DNA of 41,586 nucleotides from Mycobacterium gordonae (GTDB lineage: Bacteria > Actinomycetota > Actinomycetes > Mycobacteriales > Mycobacteriaceae): positions 1-41,586 of the forward strand of contig NZ_LKTM01000341.1 of assembly GCF_001417955.2 (NCBI RefSeq), in the 5' to 3' direction. A model generated the notes under the pieces. The model ran no database searches. It was given only the letters and a program-made list of their open reading frames with translations, and was not told where the DNA came from. Of the stretch, positions 30,830-39,547 are shown piece after piece. Position 1 is the stretch's first letter; each line of letters begins with the position of its first letter. The position numbers were made by a program, and so were the translations under genes.

Positions 30830-33004
30830 ATGCCGATCGCGATCACCCCTGAACATCAAGACCTGGCCGATTCAGTGCGGTCCCTGGTGGCGCGGGTAGC
30901 GCCGTCGGAAGTTCTGCATGCCGCGCTGGAGACACCGGTGGACAATCCACCGCCGTACTGGCAGGCCGCCGCCGAGCAGGGCCTGCAGGGCGTGCATCTC
31001 GCCGAATCCGTCGGCGGGCAGGGTTTCGGCCTGCTCGAGCTGGCCATCGTGCTGGCCGAATTCGGTCACGGCGCGGTGCCCGGGCCGTTTGTGCCGTCGG
31101 CGATCGCGAGCGCGCTGATCGCGGCGCACGACCCGGACGCCAAGGTACTGGCCGAGCTGGCGTCCGGGGCGGCGATCGGCGCCTATGCGCTTGATTCGGG
31201 ACTGACGGCCACCCGACAGGGTGACGTGCTCGTGATCCGCGGCGAAGTGCGCGCGGTCCCCGCCGCCGCGCAGGCCTCCGTCCTGGTGCTGCCGGTTGCC
31301 ATCGACAGCGGGGAGGAGTGGGTGGTGCTGCGCGCCGAGCAGCTGGAGATAACGCCGGTGCGATGCATCGATCCGCTGCGGCCCATCGCCGACGTCTGCG
31401 CCAACGCGATCGAAGTGGGCGACGACGTGGTACTGGCCAACTTGAGCATGACGAAGGCGCACGCGCTGATGACGACGTTGCTGTCGGCCGAGGCGGTGGG
31501 GGTGGCGCGCTGGGCGACCGAAACCGCATCGGCCTACGCCAAGATCCGCGAACAGTTCGGCCGGCCGATCGGACAGTTCCAGGCCATCAAGCACAAGTGC
31601 GCCGAGATGATGGCCGACACCGAGCGGGCCACCGCCGCGGTGTGGGACGCGGCCCGCGCGTTGGACGAGGACAGCGAGCACCTGGGGTTCGCCGCTGCCG
31701 TGGCCGCGACGCTGGCACCGGCCGCTGCCCAGCGGTGCACGCAGGACTGCATTCAGGTGCACGGCGGCATCGGCTTCACCTGGGAGCACGACACCAACGT
31801 CTACTACCGCCGGGCCCTGTTGCTGGCGGCCTGTTTCGGCCGCGCCTCGGAATACCCGCAACGGGTGGTCGACACCGCCACCACCACCGGGATGCGCGCG
31901 GTCGACATCGATCTGGATCCCGCCACCGAGAAGCTGCGCGCCGAGATCCGCGCCGAGGTGGCGGCGTTCAAGGACATGGATCGCGCCGAGCGCACCGTCG
32001 CGATCGCCGAGGCCGGGTGGGTGCTGCCGTATCTGCCCAAGCCGTGGGGCCGGGCGTCGAGTCCCGTCGAGCAGGTGATCATCTCCCAGGAATTCACCGC
32101 CGGGCGGGTCAAGCGCCCGCAGGTCGGCATCGCCGCCTGGATCATCCCGTCCATCGTCGCGTTCGGCACCGAGGAGCAGCAACAGCGTTTCCTGCCTCCG
32201 ACGTTCCGGGGCGAAATGATCTGGTGCCAACTGTTTTCCGAGCCCGGAGCCGGATCCGACTTGGCCGGCCTGTCCACCAAGGCGACCAAGGTGGACGGCG
32301 GCTGGCGCATCACCGGGCAGAAGATCTGGACCACGGCCGCGCAGTTCTCGCAGTGGGGTGCACTGCTGGCCAGAACGGATCCCAACGCTCCTAAACACAA
32401 CGGCATCACCTACTTCCTGCTCGACATGAAGAGCGAGGGCGTGACGGTCAAGCCGCTGCGCGAACTCACCGGGCAGGAGTTCTTCAACACCGTCTACATC
32501 GACGACGTGTTCGTGCCGGACGAATATGTGCTGGGCGAGGTGAACCGGGGGTGGGAGGTCAGCCGCAATACCCTTACCGCCGAACGGGTTTCGATCGGCG
32601 GTAGCGACCTGAACTTCCTGGCGAGCCTGCCGCAGTTCGTCGAGTTTGTCCGGGACGGCCATTTCGACCAGGTCGCCCGGCACCGCGCCGGCCAGTTGAT
32701 CGCCGAGGGCCACGCCGCCAAGGTGCTCAACCTGCGTTCCACGCTGTTGACCCTGGCCGGCGGCGACGCGATGCCGTCGGCGGCCATCTCCAAGCTGCTG
32801 TCGATGCGCACCGGGCAGGGCTACGCCGAGTTCGCGGTGTCGTCCTTCGGAACGGACGCCGTGATCGGCGACCCCGACACCCCGCAGGGCAAGTGGGGCG
32901 ACTATCTACTGTCCAGCCGGGCCACCACCATCTACGGCGGCACCTCGGAGGTGCAACTCAACATCATCGCCGAGCGGCTGCTGGGACTGCCCCGCGACCC
33001 GTAA
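30830..33004 (+). CDS. fadE6: Double-domain acyl-CoA dehydrogenase FadE6
   Basis: A 724-residue protein with two acyl-CoA dehydrogenase units in tandem. The first ends with CIQVHGGIGFTWEHDTN around residue 310. The second holds QLFSEPGAGSDLAGL near 468 and TIYGGTSEVQLNIIAERLLG near 701, motifs of FAD and acyl-CoA binding. Such fusions correspond to the FadE heterotetramer subunits used for sterol or bulky acyl-CoA substrates in mycobacteria. The ATG at 30830 was favoured over one 15 nt upstream because GGAAGG lies 7 nt before it. It runs convergently with fadD2, the two being separated by a long hairpin. Confidence 0.9.
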   Translation: MPIAITPEHQDLADSVRSLVARVAPSEVLHAALETPVDNPPPYWQAAAEQGLQGVHLAESVGGQGFGLLELAIVLAEFGHGAVPGPFVPSAIASALIAAHDPDAKVLAELASGAAIGAYALDSGLTATRQGDVLVIRGEVRAVPAAAQASVLVLPVAIDSGEEWVVLRAEQLEITPVRCIDPLRPIADVCANAIEVGDDVVLANLSMTKAHALMTTLLSAEAVGVARWATETASAYAKIREQFGRPIGQFQAIKHKCAEMMADTERATAAVWDAARALDEDSEHLGFAAAVAATLAPAAAQRCTQDCIQVHGGIGFTWEHDTNVYYRRALLLAACFGRASEYPQRVVDTATTTGMRAVDIDLDPATEKLRAEIRAEVAAFKDMDRAERTVAIAEAGWVLPYLPKPWGRASSPVEQVIISQEFTAGRVKRPQVGIAAWIIPSIVAFGTEEQQQRFLPPTFRGEMIWCQLFSEPGAGSDLAGLSTKATKVDGGWRITGQKIWTTAAQFSQWGALLARTDPNAPKHNGITYFLLDMKSEGVTVKPLRELTGQEFFNTVYIDDVFVPDEYVLGEVNRGWEVSRNTLTAERVSIGGSDLNFLASLPQFVEFVRDGHFDQVARHRAGQLIAEGHAAKVLNLRSTLLTLAGGDAMPSAAISKLLSMRTGQGYAEFAVSSFGTDAVIGDPDTPQGKWGDYLLSSRATTIYGGTSEVQLNIIAERLLGLPRDP

Positions 33005-33016
33005 GCCAAGGCCTCC

Positions 33017-33074
33017 TCGAGCGTGAACCTGTGGCGGTATTTCCGCGATTTTCCCGCCGTAGGTTCACGCTCGA
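33017..33074. terminator. Long inverted repeat between convergent fadE6 and fadD2
   Basis: TCGAGCGTGAACCT (33017-33030) and its exact reverse complement AGGTTCACGCTCGA (33061-33074) form a 14-nt stem; an inner GGCGG/CCGCC pair extends it. It lies between two converging genes and would work as a terminator in both directions. A near copy, AGGTTCACTCGA (33081-33092), continues into the fadD2 stop codon. Confidence 0.7.
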
Positions 33075-33084
33075 CGCGAAAGGT

Positions 33085-34884
33085 TCACTCGACCTTCTCG
33101 TCGGCTTTTTCGTCGGCCTTGTCGTCGGCCTTCTTTTCGCCCTTGTCGCCCTTCTTCTCGGCGTCTTTGGCGAGGTCCTTGGCCTTGTCCGCGGCCTTGT
33201 CCTTGTCGTCGACATCCAACTCGCGCAGTTCGCGCTTGAGGATCTTGCCGGTCGGGTTGCGCGGCAACTCGTCGAGGAAGATGACCTCGCGCGGCACCTT
33301 GTAGCGGGCCAGCTCTTCCTTCACGTGCTTCTTCAGGGTGTCCTCGTCGACGTCGGAGCCGTCCTTCTTGACCACGAAGGCACGCAGCCGGTGACCCCAG
33401 TCCTTGTCCTCGACGCCGATCGCGGTGGCCTCCACCACTTCGGGATGCCCGCTGAGGCAGTCCTCGACCTCGGCCGGGAACACGTTCTCGCCCCCGGAGA
33501 CGATCATCTCGTCATCGCGTCCGGAGACGTAGAGCAGACCGTCCTCGTCGAAATAGCCGACGTCACCCGAGGACATCAGACCGTCGATGATCTGCTTGTG
33601 ACCGCCGCCGGTGTAACCCTCGAAGGGGAAGGCGTTTCCGACGAAGATCCGGCCCACCTCGCCCTGCGGCTTCTCCTTGCCGTTGTCGTCGAGTATCTTG
33701 ACCTTGACGCCCTTGACCACGGGTCCGACCGTCGCGGCGTTCTTCTCCAGGTCCTTGGGTCCGGCGATGGTCGCGAACGCGATCTCGGTGGAGCCGTACA
33801 TGTTGTAGATGACCGGTCCGAAGTCCTTGAGCGCCCGCGTCGCCAGCTCGGCGCCCAGCTGCGACCCGGACACGAAGATGATCTTCAAGTGCGACAGGTC
33901 GGGCTTCTTGTCCATCTTCTCGATGGCGTCCAGGAGACGCGACAGCATCACCGGCACCACCACCATGGCGGTCGCCTTGTGCTTCTCGAGGTCTTCGAGC
34001 ACCAGCGGCGGCTTGAACTTGCGGCGCAGCACCAGCGTCGAGCCCAGGAACATCGCGATGGTGGCGTGCAGGTAGCCCAGCGCGTGGAACATCGGCGCCG
34101 GCAGCGAGGTGATCTCGTTGGCCTTGAACGGCACGTGCGACAAGATGCCGCCGACCGGCGCCAGCGTAGGCGGAGTGCTGCGGTTGGCGCCCTTCGGCGT
34201 GCCGGTGGTTCCGCTGGTCAGAATGATGATCGACGCGTGCTTGCTGGCCTTGGGCGCCGGTTCTTTGCTGCTGCGCTTGATCAGGTCGGCCAGCGTCTCG
34301 TCCTTGCTGCCCGAATCCTCGTCACTGTCCGGGTTGGTGCCCAGCGCCCGCAGCTTGCCCAGCTCCGGCTCGGCCTTGCTGACCACCTTGGTGTACTCGT
34401 CGTCATAGATGATCACCTTGGCGCCCTCGCGCTCGGAGACCTCTTTGACCTGCGGACCGGAGAATTCGCTGTTCAGCAGGATGATGCGGGCACCGGCCCG
34501 GGCGGCGCCGTAGTTGGCGATGACGAACCACCGGGTGTTGCGGGCCAGGATGGCCACCCCGTCGCCACCCTTGACGCCCATCTCGATCAGGCCGTTGGCG
34601 ACGGCGTGGGCGGCCTCGTCGAGCTCCTGGTAGGTGAGCTCGCCTTCCTCGTCGATGACTGCCCGGGCATCGGGATGGCGCCGCGCGTTCAGCGACGGCA
34701 GCATGCCGAATTCGCCCCACTTGGCGATATCGGCCGCCATCGCCGCGGTTTTGAGGGGCGACTCGATCTTGAATGCGCCCGCTTCAAAGATCTTGCGCAC
34801 ATAGTGCAGTTCGGCAGCGCCGCGTTCGACGTACTGCTGAATCTTGGCAGGGATCTGCCCGGGCAGGTCGCTGAGATTAGGCAT
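33085..34884 (-). CDS. fadD2: Fatty-acyl-AMP/CoA ligase FadD2 with charged C-terminal tail
   Basis: A 599-residue ANL-superfamily ligase that activates fatty acids. The AMP-binding P-loop IILTSGTTGTPKGAN is present, with YGSTE, the GDVGYFDEDGLLYVSGRDDE hinge region and the catalytic Lys region NPTGKILKREL. H37Rv FadD2, as I recall, is 560 residues and ends about there; here a 43-residue tail (33088-33216) of alternating Lys, Asp, Glu and Ala follows, with 13 Lys. The start at 34884 gives MPNLSDLPGQ as in FadD2; an ATG at 34896 is also in frame. It is divergent from the primase-polymerase gene. Confidence 0.92.
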   Translation of the reverse strand: MPNLSDLPGQIPAKIQQYVERGAAELHYVRKIFEAGAFKIESPLKTAAMAADIAKWGEFGMLPSLNARRHPDARAVIDEEGELTYQELDEAAHAVANGLIEMGVKGGDGVAILARNTRWFVIANYGAARAGARIILLNSEFSGPQVKEVSEREGAKVIIYDDEYTKVVSKAEPELGKLRALGTNPDSDEDSGSKDETLADLIKRSSKEPAPKASKHASIIILTSGTTGTPKGANRSTPPTLAPVGGILSHVPFKANEITSLPAPMFHALGYLHATIAMFLGSTLVLRRKFKPPLVLEDLEKHKATAMVVVPVMLSRLLDAIEKMDKKPDLSHLKIIFVSGSQLGAELATRALKDFGPVIYNMYGSTEIAFATIAGPKDLEKNAATVGPVVKGVKVKILDDNGKEKPQGEVGRIFVGNAFPFEGYTGGGHKQIIDGLMSSGDVGYFDEDGLLYVSGRDDEMIVSGGENVFPAEVEDCLSGHPEVVEATAIGVEDKDWGHRLRAFVVKKDGSDVDEDTLKKHVKEELARYKVPREVIFLDELPRNPTGKILKRELRELDVDDKDKAADKAKDLAKDAEKKGDKGEKKADDKADEKADEKVE

Positions 34885-34953
34885 GTTCCTCACCATATGT
34901 GACGGAGGTCGCAAAGCGATCGGTAGGTTTCCCCCGAATTACCATCGAGTTCT

Positions 34954-36201
34954 ATGACCAAACCCGTGTCGCTGGACGTGACCGGCCGCGAGGTCACCAT
35001 CACGCATCCGGACAAGGTTGTTTTCCCTGATCAGGGCATCACCAAGCTCGACCTGGTGCGTTACTACCTCAGCGTCGCCGACGGCGCGCTGCGCGGGGTG
35101 GCGGAACGGCCGATGATCCTCAAACGCTTCGTCAAGGGCATCACCGAGGAGGCGGTGTTCCAGAAGCGCGCGCCGGCCAACCGGCCGGACTTTGTGGACG
35201 TCGCCACGCTGCGCTACGCGTCGGGCACCTACGCCGACGAGGCCGTCATCCACGATGCCGCCGGACTGGTCTGGGTGATCAACACGGGTTGCGTCGACCT
35301 GAACCCACATCCGGTGCGCGCCAACGATCTCGAGCACCCCGACGAGCTGCGGGTCGACCTGGACCCGATGCCCGGTGTGGACTGGCGGCGCATCGTCGAC
35401 GTTGCCCTGGTGGCCCGGGAGGTTCTCGAGGACTACGGCCTGACCCCCTGGCCCAAGACGTCGGGGTCACGCGGGTTCCATGTCTATGCCCGGATCGCCC
35501 CGCACTGGCCGTTCGCCAAAGTGCGCCTCGCCGCGCAGACCGTCGCACGCGAGGTCGAACGGCGCGCACCCGACCTGGCGACCAGCCGGTGGTGGAAGGA
35601 GGAACGCGAGGGCGTCTTCGTCGACTTCAACCAGAATGCGAAGGACCGCACCGTCGCGTCGGCCTACTCGGTGCGCGCCACCCCCGACGCCCGGGTTTCC
35701 ACACCGCTGCGCTGGGATGAGGTACCCGGGTGCCGGCCCGAGGAGTTCACCATCACCACGGTGCCTGACCGGTTCGCCGAGCTGGGCGACCCGTGGGCCG
35801 GGATGGACGACGTGAGCGGCAGCCTCGATCAATTGCTGGGACTGGCCGACGAACTGGGTCCCCCGGAGAAGGCGCCGCGCGGCGCCAAGAAGTCCGCCGA
35901 TGGCCGGCGGCAATCGGTGATGCCGTTGATCGAGGTGGCCCGCACCAAGACCAAAGACGAGGCGATGTCCGCACTGGACGCCTGGCGGGAGCGGCATCCC
36001 GCGGCGGCCGCACTGCTGCAGCCGGTCGACGTGCTGGTCGACGGCATGCGCGGGCCCAGTTCGATCTGGTACCGGATCCGGATCAACCTGCAGCACGTAC
36101 CCGCCGACCAGCGTCCGCCCCAGGAAGACCTGATCGCCGATTACTCCCCTTGGGTGGGCTACACACCAAAGCCGAGCCCTGGAAAGAAGCCACGTAACTG
36201 A
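34954..36201 (+). CDS. LigD-type primase-polymerase (PolD2 / Rv0269c-like)
   Basis: A 415-residue stand-alone archaeo-eukaryotic-type primase-polymerase, related to the polymerase domain of LigD but without ligase or nuclease domains. The catalytic Asp pair sits in RVDLDPMPG, with TSGSRGFHVYARI and VFVDFNQNAKDRTVA completing the NTP and metal site. Such enzymes add or fill in ribo- and deoxynucleotides at DNA ends and gaps. A basic C-terminal region ends in KPSPGKKPRN. It starts 69 nt from the divergent fadD2 gene and is 32 nt before fecB2. Confidence 0.88.
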   Translation: MTKPVSLDVTGREVTITHPDKVVFPDQGITKLDLVRYYLSVADGALRGVAERPMILKRFVKGITEEAVFQKRAPANRPDFVDVATLRYASGTYADEAVIHDAAGLVWVINTGCVDLNPHPVRANDLEHPDELRVDLDPMPGVDWRRIVDVALVAREVLEDYGLTPWPKTSGSRGFHVYARIAPHWPFAKVRLAAQTVAREVERRAPDLATSRWWKEEREGVFVDFNQNAKDRTVASAYSVRATPDARVSTPLRWDEVPGCRPEEFTITTVPDRFAELGDPWAGMDDVSGSLDQLLGLADELGPPEKAPRGAKKSADGRRQSVMPLIEVARTKTKDEAMSALDAWRERHPAAAALLQPVDVLVDGMRGPSSIWYRIRINLQHVPADQRPPQEDLIADYSPWVGYTPKPSPGKKPRN

Positions 36202-36233
36202 CGGTTCGGTAAGACACGCGATACTCTCTCGCT

Positions 36234-37223
36234 GTGCACCAGGGATGGAGTCGGCGGGGGTTTCTGCAGGCCGCCGGGGTGACGGGGGTCGCCGGGCTGA
36301 TTGCTGCGTGCTCCGACCCCAAGCCGGCGTCCGGATCGGCCGGCGGCGGTTCGGTGACGGTCACGCACCTGTTCGGCCAGACCGTCGTGAAACAGCCGCC
36401 GAAGCGGGTGGTGAGCGCCGGCTACACCGAACAGGACGACCTGCTGGCCGTGGGCGTGGTGCCGATCGCGGTGACCAACTGGTTCGGCGACCAGCCGTTC
36501 GGGGTATGGCCCTGGGCGCAGCCGAAACTTGCTGCGGCACAACCGGTTCTGCTGAACCTGGACAACGGGATACAGGTGGATCAGATCGCCGGCCTCAAGC
36601 CGGACCTGATCGTGGCGACCAACGCCGGCCTGGACTCCGACACGTACCAGAAGCTCTCCGCGATTGCCCCGACCATCGCCCAGTCCGACGGCGACGCGTT
36701 CTTCGAGCCATGGAAGGACCAGGCCGCCGCGATCGGCCAGGCGGTGTTCCAGGCCGATCAGATGAAGACCCTGGTCAACGCCGTCGACGGCAGGTTCACC
36801 GATGTAGGGCAGAAGAATCCGTCCTGGAAGGGTCGCAAGGCGCTGCTGATGCAGGGCCGCATCTGGCAGGGCACGATCGTGGCAACCGTGGCCGGCTGGC
36901 GCACCGATTTTCTGAACCAGATGGGGCTGGTGGTCGCCGACAGCATCAAGCCCTACGCCGCCGACCACCGGGCGGTGATCCCCCGCGATCACATCAAAGA
37001 CGTGCTGGACGCCGCCGACGTGGTGATCTGGTCGACGGAGAGCCCTGAGGAGGAGCAGGCGCTGCTGGCCGACCCCGAGGTGGCAGCGGCGCAGGCGACC
37101 GCGCAGAAGCGCCATATCTTCACGGGGAAAGACCTGGCCGGAGCAATCGCATTCGCATCGCCGCTGAGCTATCCCCTGGTCGCCGATCAGCTGCCTCCGC
37201 AGCTTGCCAAGATCCTGGGCTGA
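36234..37223 (+). CDS. fecB2: Tat-exported periplasmic substrate-binding lipoprotein FecB2
   Basis: A 329-residue class III (iron-siderophore type) binding protein. The N-terminus has a twin-arginine motif SRRGFLQ and a lipobox LIAAC, so it is probably folded before export and lipid-anchored at Cys26. The two lobes and the TEQDDLLAVGVVPIAVTNW start are typical of FecB/FhuD proteins, which bind ferric siderophores or haem. No ABC permease or ATPase gene is adjacent. Translation starts at a GTG (36234). Whether it works with ESX-3-dependent mycobactin uptake is a reasonable but untested idea. Confidence 0.88.
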   Translation: MHQGWSRRGFLQAAGVTGVAGLIAACSDPKPASGSAGGGSVTVTHLFGQTVVKQPPKRVVSAGYTEQDDLLAVGVVPIAVTNWFGDQPFGVWPWAQPKLAAAQPVLLNLDNGIQVDQIAGLKPDLIVATNAGLDSDTYQKLSAIAPTIAQSDGDAFFEPWKDQAAAIGQAVFQADQMKTLVNAVDGRFTDVGQKNPSWKGRKALLMQGRIWQGTIVATVAGWRTDFLNQMGLVVADSIKPYAADHRAVIPRDHIKDVLDAADVVIWSTESPEEEQALLADPEVAAAQATAQKRHIFTGKDLAGAIAFASPLSYPLVADQLPPQLAKILG

Positions 37224-37308
37224 TGACGCTCTGAGCGTTTGCTAAGGCACCTCTGGCAGTGCTCGAATTCGCTCGCAAGGCGTTGGTGGCCAGAGCTACC
37301 GTCGAAAG
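37224..37308 (+). promoter_or_regulatory. fecB2-pxpB intergenic region with small palindromes
   Basis: A short palindrome ACGCTCTGAGCGT (37226-37238) follows the fecB2 stop and could end fecB2 transcripts or bind a regulator. A second inverted pair, CTCTGGC and GCCAGAG, lies further on. No clear promoter for pxpB was identified. Confidence 0.35.
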
Positions 37309-37977
37309 ATGAGTGTGACGGAGATCACCGAGTTCTCGGGGGGCCTCGACTTGGCAACCACCGTGGTCGACTACGGCGACCAAGCACTGATCCTGCAGTG
37401 TGACAGCACCGCCGAGGTTTTGGCGTGGACGCAGACGCTACGGGCGGCGCGCTTACCCGGCGTCGTGGACATCGTCCCGGCCTCGGTCACGGTCCTGGTG
37501 AAACTCGAGGGACCGCGTTTCCAGGGCGTCACCAGGCAGCGCATCAGAAGGTTGCGGGTGGTCGCCGACGCGGCGCACCCCAGCCCCGGCGATCCGGCTG
37601 ACGACATCGTGATCGACGTCGTCTACGACGGCCCTGATCTGGCCCACGTCGCCGGTCACACCGGCCTGAGTCCCGCGCAGGTCATCAACGCACACACCGC
37701 CACCCGGTGGCGGGTGGGGTTCGGTGGCTTCGCCCCGGGCTTCGCCTACCTGATCGGCGGCGACGAGCGGCTTCGCGTGCCGCGTCGATCCGAGCCCCGA
37801 ACCTCGGTGCCGGCCGGCGCGGTGGCCCTGGCCGGCGAATTCAGCGCGGTCTATCCGCGGCAGTCACCGGGCGGCTGGCAGATCATCGGCCACACCGACG
37901 CGGTGTTGTGGGACATCGATCGACCCGAACCCGCGCTGCTCACGCAGGGCCGGTGGGTCCGGTTCCGGGCCGGTTAG
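37309..37977 (+). CDS. pxpB: 5-oxoprolinase subunit PxpB (KipI-like, Rv0264c-like)
   Basis: A 222-residue PxpB/KipI-family protein. The strand-rich domain with DYGDQALILQC near the start and FGGFAPGFAYL, VPAGAVALAGEFSAVYPRQSPGGW in the second half are diagnostic. With PxpA and PxpC it opens 5-oxoproline to glutamate at the cost of ATP. PxpC follows 10 nt downstream, but PxpA is not in the window. The older annotation, allophanate hydrolase subunit 1, is a misassignment for this family. Confidence 0.9.
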   Translation: MSVTEITEFSGGLDLATTVVDYGDQALILQCDSTAEVLAWTQTLRAARLPGVVDIVPASVTVLVKLEGPRFQGVTRQRIRRLRVVADAAHPSPGDPADDIVIDVVYDGPDLAHVAGHTGLSPAQVINAHTATRWRVGFGGFAPGFAYLIGGDERLRVPRRSEPRTSVPAGAVALAGEFSAVYPRQSPGGWQIIGHTDAVLWDIDRPEPALLTQGRWVRFRAG

Positions 37978-37987
37978 GGAGCCGGTC

Positions 37988-38866
37988 ATGACCCCCACTC
38001 TGGAAATCCTGCGCACCGGGCCGCTGGCGATCGTTCAGGACCTCGGCCGCTCCGGACTCGCCCACCTGGGCGTCGGCCCGTCCGGCGCCGCCGACCGCCG
38101 CTCGCACACGCTGGCCAACCGACTGGTCGCCAACCCCGACGACCGGGCCACCGTCGAGGTGACGTTCGGCGGTCTGACCGCCCGGGTTCGTGGCGGCGAC
38201 CTGGACATCGCGGTGACGGGCGCCGACACCGATCCCACCGTCAACGGAGTCATGTTCGGCACCAACAGCATTCACCATGTCCGTGACGGACAGGTGATAT
38301 CGCTGGGCACCCCGCGGGCCGGGCTGCGGACGTATCTGGCGGTGCGCGGCGGCATCTGCGTGACGCCGGTGCTCGGCTCGCGCAGCTACGACGTGATGTC
38401 GGCGATCGGCCCCTTGCCGTTACAGGCCGGCGACGTGCTGCCGATCGGCGACCACACCGACGACTACCCCGAACTGGACCAGGCCCCGGTGGCCGCCATC
38501 ACCACGGACGCCGTCGAGCTGCTGGCGATACCCGGGCCGCGCGACGACTGGTTCGTCGACCCCGACATCCTGGTCCGCACCGACTGGGTGGCCTCCGACC
38601 GCAGCGACCGGGTGGGCATGCGCCTGGTCGGGCGTCCGCTGCAGCACCGCGAGCCGGACCGGCAGCTACCCAGCGAGGGCGCGACGCGCGGCGCCATTCA
38701 GGTGCCCCCCAACGGCCTGCCGGTGATTCTGGGGCCCGATCACCCGGTCACCGGCGGATATCCGGTGATCGGTGTGGTGGTCGACGAGGACATCGACAAG
38801 GCCGCCCAGGTGCGGCCCGGACAGCACGTGCGGCTGCACTGGGCACGGCCACGGCGAGCGGGATAG
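37988..38866 (+). CDS. pxpC: 5-oxoprolinase subunit PxpC (KipA-like, Rv0263c-like)
   Basis: A 292-residue PxpC/KipA-family protein. The opening TLEILRTGPLAIVQDLGRSGLAHLGV in two parts, the PSGAADRRSHTLANRLV stretch and GAIQVPPNGLPVILGPDHPVTGGYPVIG near the end are hallmarks. It forms a complex with PxpB for ATP-dependent 5-oxoproline opening. It follows pxpB by 10 nt and precedes aac(2')-I by 24 nt, so the three are probably one operon. No 5-oxoprolinase of the OplA type is found near it, although H37Rv, as I recall, has oplA between fecB2 and Rv0267. Confidence 0.9.
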   Translation: MTPTLEILRTGPLAIVQDLGRSGLAHLGVGPSGAADRRSHTLANRLVANPDDRATVEVTFGGLTARVRGGDLDIAVTGADTDPTVNGVMFGTNSIHHVRDGQVISLGTPRAGLRTYLAVRGGICVTPVLGSRSYDVMSAIGPLPLQAGDVLPIGDHTDDYPELDQAPVAAITTDAVELLAIPGPRDDWFVDPDILVRTDWVASDRSDRVGMRLVGRPLQHREPDRQLPSEGATRGAIQVPPNGLPVILGPDHPVTGGYPVIGVVVDEDIDKAAQVRPGQHVRLHWARPRRAG

Positions 38867-38890
38867 GCCGGGCCTGGTAGAACAAGCACC

Positions 38891-39424
38891 GTGCACACCG
38901 CACGGTTGGTCCACACCGCCGATCTGGACACTCACACGCGCCAGAGCATCTATCAGATGGTCACCACAGCGTTCGCCGATGACTTCACCGACACCGACTG
39001 GGAACACACCCTGGGCGGGATGCACGCACTGGTCTGGCACCACGGCGCGATCATCGCGCACGCCGCGGTGGTGCAGCGGCGACTGATCTACCATGACCGG
39101 GCGCTGCGTTGTGGGTACGTGGAAGGTGTTGCGGTACGCGAGGATTGGCGCGGGCAGGGGTTGGTTCGCGCGCTCCTGGACGGGGCCGAGCAGGTGATGC
39201 GTGGCGCCTACCAACTCGGTGCGCTCAGCTCGACGGTGGACGCCCGCGGGTTGTATGCGGCCCGGGGCTGGCTGCCCTGGCTCGGCCCGACGTCGGTGCT
39301 GGCTCCCACCGGCCCGGCCCGCACTCCCGATGACGACGGTTCGATATTCGTCCTGCCGGTGAGCGTGACCCTGGACACCTCCGCGGAGTTGATGTGCGAC
39401 TGGCGCGACGGAGACGTCTGGTAA
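38891..39424 (+). CDS. aac(2')-I: Aminoglycoside 2'-N-acetyltransferase AAC(2')-I
   Basis: A 177-residue GNAT acetyltransferase very close to mycobacterial AAC(2')-Ic. It shares, with my recollection of that protein, WEHTLGGMHAL, IIAHAAVVQRRLIY, the acetyl-CoA loop VEGVAVREDWRGQGLVRALLD and DTSAELMCDWRDGDVW. The family acetylates the 2' amino group of aminoglycosides such as gentamicin and tobramycin; most mycobacteria carry a chromosomal copy, often without marked resistance, and a cell-wall role has been suggested. Translation starts at GTG 38891, 24 nt after pxpC. Its position beside narK3 matches H37Rv. Confidence 0.93.
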   Translation: MHTARLVHTADLDTHTRQSIYQMVTTAFADDFTDTDWEHTLGGMHALVWHHGAIIAHAAVVQRRLIYHDRALRCGYVEGVAVREDWRGQGLVRALLDGAEQVMRGAYQLGALSSTVDARGLYAARGWLPWLGPTSVLAPTGPARTPDDDGSIFVLPVSVTLDTSAELMCDWRDGDVW

Positions 39425-39547
39425 GCCTCACACCACGGTGGTCGGCGGGGTGATCGGAAGTTCACACACCCGGGTCGGTGACGGAAGCGATCGGGCAACA
39501 ATGGATTTCTAGCGTGATCGGCAAGTTCGATGACGTTAGGAGTCTTC

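Noticed and set aside
30872..32713. 613-residue open frame opposite fadE6
   Set aside because: Shadow of a conserved acyl-CoA dehydrogenase in a GC-rich genome.
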